DNA of 64,000 nucleotides from Sphingomonas xanthus (GTDB lineage: Bacteria > Pseudomonadota > Alphaproteobacteria > Sphingomonadales > Sphingomonadaceae): positions 1,116,001 through 1,180,000 of the forward strand of contig NZ_CP041659.1 in assembly GCF_007998985.1 (NCBI RefSeq). Reading direction: 5' to 3'. Position numbers and translations under genes: made by a program. Each line of letters opens with the position of its first letter. The first letter of the stretch is position 1. Of the stretch, positions 28,118 through 36,643 are shown piece by piece. The notes beneath the pieces were generated by a model that was given only the letters and a program-made list of their open reading frames with translations, made no database searches and had not been told where the DNA came from.

Positions 28118-29532
28118 GCGGCGGTCCCCCCGACGGTCAGGCCATCGATCAATAGCGTCGGCTGGCCAACGCCGGCCGGGACCGACTGGCCACCCTTGCC
28201 GCAGATGCCGACCCCTTCATCAAGCGCCATGTCATTGCCGATACCCCTGACCCGCGACATCACCGTCGGCCCGTCGCCGATCAATGTCGCGCCCTTGAGC
28301 GGGGCGCCCAGCTTGCCGCCTTCGATGCGGTAGGCCTCGGTACAGGAAAAGACGAACTTGCCGCTGGTGATGTCGACCTGACCGCCGCCGAAACTCTTGG
28401 CATAGATTCCGTCGGGGACGCGGGTGATGAGTTCTTCGGGATCATCCTTGCCGCCGAGCATGAAAGTGTTGGTCATGCGCGGCATCGGCGCATGGGCGAA
28501 GCTTTCCCGCCGGCCATTGCCGGTGGGGTCCATCCCCATCAGCCGGGCGTTGAGGCGGTCCTGGAGATAGCCCTTCAGCACGCCATCCTCGATCAGCACG
28601 GTGCGTCCGGTTGGCGTGCCTTCATCATCGATGCTGAGGCTGCCCCGGCGATCTTCTATCGCGCCTTCGTCGATTACCGTCACGCCTGGCGCGGCGACCC
28701 GTTCGCCCATTCGCCCGGAGAAAGCCGAGGTGCCCTTGCGGTTGAAGTCGCCCTCAAGGCCATGGCCGACCGCTTCGTGGAGCAGCACGCCGCACCAGCC
28801 CGGGCCCAGCACTACCGGCATCTCGCCGGCCGGCGCGGGTACGCTGTCTAGATTGACCAGCGCCTGAGCCAGCGCGGTGTCGATCGCCCGGTTCCAGGTC
28901 GCGGGATCGAACAACTGATCATAAAGATAGCGGCCGCCAATCCCGAAACTTCCCGTTTCGCGGCGATCGCCCTTTTTGGCGACAATCGACACGTTCAGGC
29001 GGACCAGCGGGCGGATGTCGGTTGCGACGAACCCGTCAGCGCGGATGATCTCGATCACCGACCAGCTCCCGGTCAGCGAAACCGCGACCTGGGCGACGCG
29101 GGGATCGCGGGCGCGGGCGGCGGCATCGATCGCCTGGATCAGTTCGACCTTGCGCGAAAAGGGTACCCCCGACAGCGGATCGGCCGAACTGTACATTGCC
29201 CGATTGGTGCGCGGCGGGGCGCTTGCCCGCGGCGCGCCCGACGGGTCGAGCAGGATGAGCGTCTGCGCCGCACGGCCAATCGCCGCGGCGCTGATTTCAT
29301 TGGCATGGGCGAATGCGGTGGTCTCACCGCTCACCCCACGCAGGCCGAAGCCCGTGCCAAGGTGATAATCCGCCGTTTTCAGGCGGCCATCGTCAAAGCC
29401 GAACGCCTCACTGACCCGATATTGAAGGTAAAGCTCGCCATCGTCATGCGCGGCAAGGTGGCGCCGGGCGAGCGCTTCTGCCTCGGTCGGATCGAGCGTT
29501 CGGTAAAGCAGGTCGCGCGGGTTGGCGGTCAC
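28114..29532 (-). CDS. tldD: Metalloprotease TldD
   Basis: A 472-residue TldD, the catalytic subunit of the TldD-TldE (PmbA) protease that digests unfolded peptides, processes some ribosomal peptides and influences CcdA stability. The zinc motif [11 protein letters not shown] is intact. The GTG start (29532) overlaps the stop of the zinc-ribbon gene (GTGA), suggesting coupling. Its 3' end overlaps the convergent DUF442 gene by four bases. TldE is not in the window. Confidence 0.93.
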   Translation of the reverse strand: MTANPRDLLYRTLDPTEAEALARRHLAAHDDGELYLQYRVSEAFGFDDGRLKTADYHLGTGFGLRGVSGETTAFAHANEISAAAIGRAAQTLILLDPSGAPRASAPPRTNRAMYSSADPLSGVPFSRKVELIQAIDAAARARDPRVAQVAVSLTGSWSVIEIIRADGFVATDIRPLVRLNVSIVAKKGDRRETGSFGIGGRYLYDQLFDPATWNRAIDTALAQALVNLDSVPAPAGEMPVVLGPGWCGVLLHEAVGHGLEGDFNRKGTSAFSGRMGERVAAPGVTVIDEGAIEDRRGSLSIDDEGTPTGRTVLIEDGVLKGYLQDRLNARLMGMDPTGNGRRESFAHAPMPRMTNTFMLGGKDDPEELITRVPDGIYAKSFGGGQVDITSGKFVFSCTEAYRIEGGKLGAPLKGATLIGDGPTVMSRVRGIGNDMALDEGVGICGKGGQSVPAGVGQPTLLIDGLTVGGTAA

Positions 29533-29729
29533 GCTGCGGAGGCTTCGTCCGCGGGGCCGCCTTCAAGGACAAAACGGCGGTCGCAATAGCCGCATTCGAC
29601 GTAGCCTTTCTCGTCGATTCGGAGGTAAACTCTGGGATGGCCCAGTGCGGGGTCGATAGCCCCTCCGCCGTCGCAAACGACGGCGGTAGAGGTAACCCGA
29701 ATTAATTCAGGAGGCGGTTGCATGGCCAT
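29529..29729 (-). CDS. Zinc-finger CHCC-type small protein (NDUFS6-like)
   Basis: A 66-residue protein with the zf-CHCC pattern: [15 protein letters not shown] and [10 protein letters not shown] supply Cys, His, Cys and Cys zinc ligands. The family is related to the mitochondrial complex I accessory subunit NDUFS6, and alphaproteobacterial members are thought to be complex I accessory or assembly proteins. Location next to tldD gives no further clue. Its stop overlaps the tldD start by four bases. Confidence 0.88.
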   Translation of the reverse strand: MAMQPPPELIRVTSTAVVCDGGGAIDPALGHPRVYLRIDEKGYVECGYCDRRFVLEGGPADEASAA

Positions 29730-29789
29730 GCCCTAGCAACCGCCTCCCGGCGCATCAATAAGAGTGGGGTCTTATCTCGCGCGCCAACC

Positions 29790-30302
29790 TCACGGATATT
29801 GTGCGGTCAGGTCGAAGCTGGCCGTGTAAAGGCCGTTCGGCTGGTTGGCCGCAATCGCAAACACGCCGCCGACACCCACGTCGAAGGTGCCGGTAGCGCC
29901 GATCGTGCGCGTCGTCGCGCCGCCTGCATCAAGGCTCATGCTGGTCACGGCAATGGCGTTGGGGCCGCTGATCAGGAAAGTCGGGGTGGTCATCGACAGA
30001 GACACCTGCTGGCCCGGGGTGCCTGCGCCGGTGAACAGGGCGCGCTGGCCCGGACCGGTGGCAACGGCGGTGACGCCGCCCGCAACGCTGCGCGAACCGG
30101 TATTTTCATTGATGGTGACGCTTCCGGCGGTGGCGCTTGCTAGCACGGTGCCGAAGTCGAGGTCGTCGACCCGGGTCAGGGTCAGCGGTTGCAGTACAAG
30201 CCCACGAGCTTCCGCTTGGGCGGAAGCGCTGGTCTGGGCGGCGGCGGGTGACGCCAGGGCGACGGTTGCGGCAATGGCCGCGAGGCAGATATTGAAGCGC
30301 AT
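29790..30302 (-). CDS. DUF4402 secreted protein (copy A)
   Basis: A 170-residue exported beta-rich protein with a clean signal peptide (cleavage after SPAAAQ, residue 23). It shows the DUF4402 pattern: QPLTLTRVDDLDFGTVLAS, GSVTINENTGSR, and a C-terminus ending NGLYTASFDLTAQYP. DUF4402 proteins are surface or pilin-like proteins in sphingomonads, sometimes linked to fimbrial systems; no usher or chaperone is present here. It is a paralogue of the next gene upstream (30407-30925), with a 104-base gap between. Confidence 0.85.
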   Translation of the reverse strand: MRFNICLAAIAATVALASPAAAQTSASAQAEARGLVLQPLTLTRVDDLDFGTVLASATAGSVTINENTGSRSVAGGVTAVATGPGQRALFTGAGTPGQQVSLSMTTPTFLISGPNAIAVTSMSLDAGGATTRTIGATGTFDVGVGGVFAIAANQPNGLYTASFDLTAQYP

Positions 30303-30406
30303 GTCTTGGTTCCCACAGAATTAACGGTGCAACCAAAATGGAGGGACACGCCTCAACAGCCTTTCAACATGGACGGTGGACGGGAAATTAACCGCGATCC
30401 GAAAGG

Positions 30407-30925
30407 TCAGGGGTAGTTGACGGTTACGTCGATCTCGCCCGTGTAGAGCCCCTCCACCGTGCCTGCGGGAACGGTTATGCGGGCGCCAACCGCAAAGTTG
30501 AACACGCCGTAGGAAGTCATCATCCGCTTGTCCTGGCCGTCGAGCGTGAAATTGCCAACGGTCAGGGTTTCCGTGCCGCCGACGCGGCGGATCAGGACTG
30601 GCTGGTTGGGGACGCGGATATTGACCATTCCGTTCTTGGTTGCGGCCCCGGCATAGCGGGCGGGCGACACGGTTCCACCGAGCGCGACGAGGCCGCCGCT
30701 AAGCGACATCGTCCCGTTGAACGGGTTGATCGTCGCCGTGCCCCCGGTAGTGACGCCAAGCGCGGCGAAGTCCATGTCGGCGATGCGCGTCAGGGTCAGC
30801 GGACGAACCAGTTGGGCCTGCGCCGCCGCCTTGGGAGAGGCGGCCACGGGCGCAGCTGCGGGTCCGCCGCCCGGGATCAGGGCAGCGGCCGCCAGCAGCA
30901 TCAAGGTGGAGCCCAAGCGAACCAT
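30407..30925 (-). CDS. DUF4402 secreted protein (copy B)
   Basis: A 172-residue DUF4402 protein with a signal peptide and the same landmarks as copy A: RPLTLTRIADMDFAALGV, GTATINPFNGTMS, FTLDGQ and a C-terminal VEGLYTGEIDVTVNYP. Overall identity to copy A looks modest, so the duplication is not recent. It probably precedes copy A in one transcript or both have own promoters. The 109 bases upstream (30926-31034) separate it from the divergent ABC ATPase gene. Confidence 0.85.
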   Translation of the reverse strand: MVRLGSTLMLLAAAALIPGGGPAAAPVAASPKAAAQAQLVRPLTLTRIADMDFAALGVTTGGTATINPFNGTMSLSGGLVALGGTVSPARYAGAATKNGMVNIRVPNQPVLIRRVGGTETLTVGNFTLDGQDKRMMTSYGVFNFAVGARITVPAGTVEGLYTGEIDVTVNYP

Positions 30926-31034
30926 TGACCGAACTTAGTAGGGTTAATGGAAAAGATAGGATGATGAGTAAGGTAAATTGGTCATTTACCACTCCCGCTT
31001 TCGCCCGCCTCGCCACGCGGCTATGCGAATCGGC

Positions 31035-31976
31035 ATGAGTTCAGCCGACCAGCCTGCGATCCGAATCACGGACCTTGCCAAGACCTATGAGTCGGCAGGC
31101 CAGCGCAAAAGGGCGCTCGACGGGGTGACCTTCGACGTGCCGCGCGGCCAGATCTTCGGCCTGCTCGGCCCCAATGGCGCCGGCAAGTCGACCTTGATCA
31201 ACATCCTTGCCGGCTTGGTGGTCAAAAGTTCGGGCAGCGCGGAGATCTGGGGCTTTGATATCGATCGCCACCCGCGCAACGCCAAACGGTCGATCGGAAT
31301 CGTGCCGCAGGAAATCCTGTTCGACCCTTTCTTCACCCCGCGCGAAGCCCTTGAGATTCAGGCAGGCCTCTATGGCGTGCCCAAGCCCGAGCGGATCACC
31401 GACGCGCTGCTCGATGCGGTCCGACTGACCGACAAGGCCCATGCCTACGCGCGCACCCTTTCGGGAGGAATGAAGCGGCGGTTGCTGGTCGCCAAGGCGA
31501 TGGTTCATTCGCCGCCAATCCTGGTGCTCGACGAGCCGACCGCCGGCGTCGACATCGAGCTTCGCCAGCAACTCTGGGATTATGTCCGCGGCCTCAACCG
31601 GCAGGGCGTGACGGTGGTGCTGACCACCCATTATCTCGAAGAGGCCGAGGAGCTTTGCGACCGCATCGCAATCATCAACCACGGCCGGCTGATCGCGAAT
31701 GAACCAACCCGGGCGCTGATCGCCAAGGCGCAGGACAAGGCGGTGGTGGTCGAGGTCGACCGCGACCTCGACAGCGCACCCGGGAACGAATGTTTTGAGA
31801 AGATAGAACTGACGGGTCCCCGCACGCTGGAAATCATCTACCACAAGGACAAGGTGAACGCCGGAGAGGTGCTGGCCGCGCTGCAGCGCGCGGGATTGGG
31901 CATTGTCGACGTGTCAACGCGCGATCCGGACCTTGAGGATGTGTTCCTGAGCCTGACGCGCGAGGTCGCGGCTTGA
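31035..31976 (+). CDS. ABC transporter ATP-binding protein (ABC-2 / YadG-like)
   Basis: A 313-residue ATPase: GPNGAGKST (Walker A), the signature LSGGMKRRLLVAKAM, VLDEPTAGVD (Walker B), and THYLEEAEELCDR (H-loop). The C-terminal extension matches YadG-like ATPases that pair with an ABC-2 permease such as YadH. No permease gene is next to it; it runs straight into nadB with a four-base overlap. ATG 31035 is chosen; upstream in-frame ATG at 31023 is possible. The substrate is unknown. Confidence 0.85.
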   Translation: MSSADQPAIRITDLAKTYESAGQRKRALDGVTFDVPRGQIFGLLGPNGAGKSTLINILAGLVVKSSGSAEIWGFDIDRHPRNAKRSIGIVPQEILFDPFFTPREALEIQAGLYGVPKPERITDALLDAVRLTDKAHAYARTLSGGMKRRLLVAKAMVHSPPILVLDEPTAGVDIELRQQLWDYVRGLNRQGVTVVLTTHYLEEAEELCDRIAIINHGRLIANEPTRALIAKAQDKAVVVEVDRDLDSAPGNECFEKIELTGPRTLEIIYHKDKVNAGEVLAALQRAGLGIVDVSTRDPDLEDVFLSLTREVAA

Positions 31977-33556
31977 ACCCTCACAGCTTCGACGTGCTGG
32001 TGGTCGGATCGGGAGCGGCCGGGCTGACCGCGGCTCTCAACCTGGCAACCAGGCTGAAGGTCGGGGTGATTGCGAAAGGCAAGCTCAGCGACGGGGCGAC
32101 CGGCTGGGCGCAAGGCGGCATCGCCGCGGTCCTCGAGGAAGGCGACAGTTTCGAGGCCCATGTTCGCGACACCATGGTTGCCGGTGCTGGGCTCAATGAC
32201 CAGTCGGTCGTCGAACATGTCGTCGGCGAGGCGCCGGCGGCGATTTCCCGGCTGGCGGAGCTGGGCGTGCCGTTCGCGACGGAAAATGGCACGCTGCACC
32301 TGACCCGTGAGGGCGGGCATAGCCATCGCCGCATCGTTCATGTCGCTGATGCCACCGGCTGGGCGATCCAGCAGGCGTTGGAGCGGGCAGCAGCGGCCAA
32401 CCCCAACATCACGCTGGTCCCCGACATGGTTGCGATCGACCTGATTACCGGGCGCCATGCGATGGAATTTTCGACCAGCGGCGCAGTCCATGGACTTTAT
32501 GCCTACAACAAGGCGAGCGAGCAGGTCGAAACTTTGACTGCGCGGGCGACCATCCTCGCAACCGGCGGCGCTGGACGAACCTATTTATTCTCGACCGCAC
32601 CGCGCGGCGCGACCGGCGACGGGATCGCCATGGCGTGGCGCGCGGGATGCCGGGTGAGCAATATGGAGTTCATGCAATTCCACCCAACCTGCCTGTATCA
32701 TCTGGCGGTCAAGAACTTCCTGATCACCGAGGCGGTGCGCGGCGAGGGCGGAATCCTCAAGCATCCTGAGACCGGCCACCGCTTCATGCCCGAGACCGAC
32801 GAGCGAGCCGAGCTTGCGCCCCGCGATGTGGTGGCGCGGGCGATCGACCATGAAATCAAGCGCGATGGCCTGGACTATGTCCACCTCGATATCAGCCACC
32901 GCGATCCGGCGTTCATCGAGGCCCATTTCCCTAACATCTACGAAAAGCTTTTCGGGCTCGGCATCGACATCACGCGCGAACCGATCCCGGTCGTTCCGGC
33001 GCAACATTATACCTGCGGCGGAGTGGTCGTGGACATCCACGGGCGCACCGACGCGCCGGGCCTTTACGCGGCGGGAGAAGTGACCCAGTCGGGCCTCCAT
33101 GGCGCCAACCGGCTGGCGTCCAATTCGCTGCTGGAATGTCTGGTATTCGGCGAGGGAGCGGCAAAACATATCCTTGAATGCTGGGACCATCTCGCGGAGC
33201 CTCCCGCGATTCGCGGCTGGGACGAAAGCCGGGTGACCGATAGCGACGAAGAGGTCGTCATCCAGCAAATCTGGGGCGAGATCCGCCGCTTCATGTGGAA
33301 TTTCGTCGGCATCGTCCGCACCACCAAGCGGCTGGAACGGGCCAAGCGCCGGATCGACATGCTGCGCCAGGAGGTGAGCGATTATTACCGCCACTTCCGC
33401 GTCACCGCCGACCTAATCGAGCTGCGCAACCTGCTTGAGGTGGCCGACCTCATCGTCCGAAGCGCCCTGTCGCGACAGGAAAGCCGCGGCCTCCACTATA
33501 CGCTCGACTATCCGGCAATGGCCGACGAGGCGGTCGACACGGTGCTGGTTCCCTAA
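31973..33556 (+). CDS. nadB: L-aspartate oxidase
   Basis: A 527-residue flavoenzyme that oxidises L-aspartate to iminoaspartate, the first step of NAD synthesis from aspartate. The FAD dinucleotide motif VVGSGAAGLTAAL is at residues 9-21; GATGWAQGGIAAVL, EGGHSHRRIVH and HGANRLASNSLLE are diagnostic for NadB. The start is TTG, overlapping the ABC ATPase stop (TTGA), so translation is probably coupled. nadA and nadC are not adjacent. It is convergent with the 59-residue gene. Confidence 0.93.
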   Translation: MNPHSFDVLVVGSGAAGLTAALNLATRLKVGVIAKGKLSDGATGWAQGGIAAVLEEGDSFEAHVRDTMVAGAGLNDQSVVEHVVGEAPAAISRLAELGVPFATENGTLHLTREGGHSHRRIVHVADATGWAIQQALERAAAANPNITLVPDMVAIDLITGRHAMEFSTSGAVHGLYAYNKASEQVETLTARATILATGGAGRTYLFSTAPRGATGDGIAMAWRAGCRVSNMEFMQFHPTCLYHLAVKNFLITEAVRGEGGILKHPETGHRFMPETDERAELAPRDVVARAIDHEIKRDGLDYVHLDISHRDPAFIEAHFPNIYEKLFGLGIDITREPIPVVPAQHYTCGGVVVDIHGRTDAPGLYAAGEVTQSGLHGANRLASNSLLECLVFGEGAAKHILECWDHLAEPPAIRGWDESRVTDSDEEVVIQQIWGEIRRFMWNFVGIVRTTKRLERAKRRIDMLRQEVSDYYRHFRVTADLIELRNLLEVADLIVRSALSRQESRGLHYTLDYPAMADEAVDTVLVP

Positions 33557-33575
33557 AAGTTGGGCAGGTCCGGCC

Positions 33576-33755
33576 CTACCGCAGCTTGCTGACCTTCAGC
33601 CCGTCCTGCTTGGCGCGCGCCTGGATGGATTCTTCGCTTCGGGTCAGCGCCTTGCTGAGCGCCTTGAGGCTCATGCCCTTGGCCGCCAGCCGGTGAAGCT
33701 TCTGGATTTCGTCGCTGGTCCAGGGTTGTTTGTGACGCAGGAACTTGTCGGCCAT
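33576..33755 (-). CDS. 59-residue HTH-like small protein
   Basis: A 59-codon gene: ATG 33755-33753, TAG 33578-33576. The protein begins MADKFLRHKQPWTSDEIQ and contains LHRLAAKGMSLKALSKALTR then SEESIQARAKQDGLKV, a three-helix pattern like Myb/SANT or sigma-region HTH domains found in short alphaproteobacterial hypothetical proteins. It is basic, so DNA or RNA binding is possible. There is no clear ribosome site. Its 3' end is 20 bases from the nadB stop, convergent. Confidence rests on the amphipathic helical pattern and compactness. Confidence 0.65.
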   Translation of the reverse strand: MADKFLRHKQPWTSDEIQKLHRLAAKGMSLKALSKALTRSEESIQARAKQDGLKVSKLR

Positions 33756-33847
33756 GGTGAAGGCGTAGCCGGAAGCGGGACGGTTGGAAATGCCAATCCC
33801 ATCGAGTGGCTGGCATCGGGCGCGGGGCGTGCTAGGGCAAGCGCCCC

Positions 33848-36643
33848 ATGGCCGAACCGCAGAACCACCTCTATCTCGTCGACGGGTCCAGCTACATCTT
33901 CCGGGCCTATCACCGGCTGCCGCCCCTGACTAACCGCCATGGCACGCCAGCCGGCGCCGTCTATGGCTATACTGCGATGCTGTGGAAGCTGGCCGACGGG
34001 TTGAACAAGGCCGACGGGCCAACGCACATGGCGGTGATCCTCGACGCGTCGAGCAAGAGCCACCGCAACGCCATGTACGACCAGTATAAGGCAAACCGGC
34101 CGCCGCCGCCCGACGACCTGGTCCCGCAATTCCCGCTGATCCGCACCGCAACCCGCGCTTTCTCGATCCCTTGTATCGAGGAAGAGGGGCTGGAAGCCGA
34201 CGACATCATCGCCTGCTATGTGATGGCCGCCAAGAGGGCCGGGTGGAAGGCGACCATCGTCAGCAGCGACAAGGATTTGATGCAGCTGGTCGACGACGAG
34301 GCGGGCATCGACATGCTCGACACGATGAACGACCGGCGGATCGACCGGGCCTATGTCGAGGGCAAGTTCGGCGTTGGGCCGGAAAAGGTAGGCGATGTGC
34401 TGGCGCTGATGGGCGACAGCGTCGACAATGTCCCGGGCGTTCCCGGCGTCGGACCCAAGACCGCAACCCAGCTAATCCAGCAATATGGCGACCTCGACAA
34501 GGTGCTTGCGAGCGTCGGCGAGATCAGCAAACCCAAGCTGAAGCAAAATCTCACCGAACATGCCGACAATGCGCGATTAAGCCGTGAACTCGTGCGGCTG
34601 GTCTGCGACGCGCCGCTGCCCGAGCCGCTGGAGGATTTGGCGCTCAAGGGCATCCCGCCCGAACCGCTGCGCGAATTCCTGGAGGACCAGGGGTTCAAGT
34701 CGTTGCTCAACCGGGTCGGCGGAAGTCGCGGCGCGTCAAGCGGCGGCAACTCACCGGTCGACGTCATGGCGTCGCGGCCTGCCCCGTCCACTCCCGCGGA
34801 ACCGGAGAAAATCACTGTCGACCGGACGCAGTATGAAACGGTGACGAGCGAGGAAGCACTCGATCGCTGGATCGCCGAAGCGCGGGCCAGAGGGCTGGTT
34901 GCGATCGACACCGAGACTGACTGTATCGACTGCATCATCGCCAACCTTGCCGGGATCAGCCTGGCGACCGAACCCAACCGGGCCTGTTACATCCCCGTCG
35001 GCCACATCGGGCAGGACATGCTGACCGAAACGCCGGTGCAGCTGGCCAAGGATCTGGTGCTCGCGAAACTGAAACCGCTGCTAGAAGACCCGGCGGTGCT
35101 GAAGATCGCGCACAACCTCAAATATGACTGGGTGATGCTGGCCAAGGCCGGGATCGCGGTCGCGCCTTATGACGACACGCTGGTGATGAGCTTCGATCTC
35201 GACGCCGGCCGGTCGAACCATGGGCTGGACGACCTCGCCAAGCAGCATTTCGATCATGAGTGCATCGCCTTCAAGTCGGTATGCGGGACTGGCGCGAAGC
35301 AGATCAGCTTCGACAAGGTGCCGCTCGACGCGGCGACCGAATATGCCGCGGAGGACGCCGATATCTGCCTGCGGTTGTGGCAACGGCTGAAGCCGCGCCT
35401 TGCAGCCGAAGGCGGCAACCGCGTCTACGAGATGGTCGACCGGCCGCTGGTTGCGTCGATCGGGAAGATGGAACGTCGCGGGATCAAGGTCGACCGCGAC
35501 TATCTGGCGCAATTGAGCGGTACGTTCGCGACCGAGATTGCGGCGCTGGAAGAGAAAGTGTTCGAGGCCGCGGGCGGGCCCTTCACCATCGGTTCGCCGG
35601 CGCAGCTTGGCCACGTGCTTTACGAGCGGCTGGGCCTTAAAGGCGGTCGCAAGGGAAAGAGCGGCCAATATTCGACCGACGTCACCGAGCTGGAACGGCT
35701 TGCCGGCGAAGGCGTGGATGCGGCGCGACTGGTCCTCGACTGGCGCCAGCTGTCGAAACTCAAGTCAACCTATACCGACGCGCTACAGGCGCAGATCAAC
35801 CCCGACACCGGCCGGGTGCACACCAGCTTCAGCCTGTCGGGCGCGCAAACCGGGCGTTTAAGTTCGACCGAACCCAATTTACAGAATATTCCGATCCGCA
35901 CCGAAATCGGCCGCAAGATCCGCGACGCGTTCGTCGCCGAGCCAGGCCATGTGCTTTTGAGCGCCGACTATAGCCAGATCGAGCTTCGGCTGGCGGCGCA
36001 CATGGCCGATGTTCCGCAACTCAAGGAGGCGTTTCGCGCCGGCGAGGACATTCACGCGATGACCGCCGAAGAATTGTTCGGCACCGTCGACCGCGATACG
36101 CGCGGCAAGGCCAAGACTGTCAATTTCGCGATCCTCTACGGTATTTCCAGCTGGGGGCTGGCCGGGCGACTGGGGATTCCAAGGGAAGAGGGTAAGGCGA
36201 TCATCGATCGCTACTTCTCCCGCTTTCCCGGCATCCGCACTTATATCGACGACACGCTGGCGTTCGTGCGCGAGCATGGCTTCACCCGCACCCTTTTCGG
36301 GCGCAAGACGCATTTCCCCAACATCCGCGCGTCCAACCCCAATTTCCGGGCCAGCGCCGAGCGGGCCGCGATCAACGCGCCCATCCAGGGCACCAGTGCT
36401 GATCTCATCAAGCGGGCGATGAACCGGATGGACGGGGCATTGGCTGAGGCTGGCCTGGGCGATGTCCGCATGCTGCTGCAGGTGCATGACGAATTGCTGT
36501 TCGAAGTACCCCAGGGCCAGGAGGATGCCGCCGCCAAGGTAGTGCGCTCGGTGATGGCCGCCGCCGCCGAGCCTGCGCTCACGCTCGACGTGCCGCTCGA
36601 TGTCGAGGTTGGCTGGGGCGCACACTGGGGCGCGGCGCATTGA
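33848..36643 (+). CDS. polA: DNA polymerase I
   Basis: A 931-residue three-domain Pol I. The 5' nuclease domain (about 1-300) has YLVDGSSYIFRAYH and SSDKDLMQLV; the 3'-5' exonuclease (about 335-520) keeps DTET, HNLKYD and YAAEDAD, so proofreading appears active; the polymerase domain has motif A SADYSQIELR, motif B RGKAKTVNFAILYG and motif C QVHDELLFE. The start is ATG 33848. The flippase gene starts within its stop codon. It does Okazaki fragment processing and repair synthesis. Confidence 0.97.
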   Translation: MAEPQNHLYLVDGSSYIFRAYHRLPPLTNRHGTPAGAVYGYTAMLWKLADGLNKADGPTHMAVILDASSKSHRNAMYDQYKANRPPPPDDLVPQFPLIRTATRAFSIPCIEEEGLEADDIIACYVMAAKRAGWKATIVSSDKDLMQLVDDEAGIDMLDTMNDRRIDRAYVEGKFGVGPEKVGDVLALMGDSVDNVPGVPGVGPKTATQLIQQYGDLDKVLASVGEISKPKLKQNLTEHADNARLSRELVRLVCDAPLPEPLEDLALKGIPPEPLREFLEDQGFKSLLNRVGGSRGASSGGNSPVDVMASRPAPSTPAEPEKITVDRTQYETVTSEEALDRWIAEARARGLVAIDTETDCIDCIIANLAGISLATEPNRACYIPVGHIGQDMLTETPVQLAKDLVLAKLKPLLEDPAVLKIAHNLKYDWVMLAKAGIAVAPYDDTLVMSFDLDAGRSNHGLDDLAKQHFDHECIAFKSVCGTGAKQISFDKVPLDAATEYAAEDADICLRLWQRLKPRLAAEGGNRVYEMVDRPLVASIGKMERRGIKVDRDYLAQLSGTFATEIAALEEKVFEAAGGPFTIGSPAQLGHVLYERLGLKGGRKGKSGQYSTDVTELERLAGEGVDAARLVLDWRQLSKLKSTYTDALQAQINPDTGRVHTSFSLSGAQTGRLSSTEPNLQNIPIRTEIGRKIRDAFVAEPGHVLLSADYSQIELRLAAHMADVPQLKEAFRAGEDIHAMTAEELFGTVDRDTRGKAKTVNFAILYGISSWGLAGRLGIPREEGKAIIDRYFSRFPGIRTYIDDTLAFVREHGFTRTLFGRKTHFPNIRASNPNFRASAERAAINAPIQGTSADLIKRAMNRMDGALAEAGLGDVRMLLQVHDELLFEVPQGQEDAAAKVVRSVMAAAAEPALTLDVPLDVEVGWGAHWGAAH

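Noticed and set aside
33553..33816. 87-residue minus-strand frame over the nadB-polA gap
   Set aside because: It is out of frame with the 59-residue HTH-like gene, which has the more protein-like sequence.
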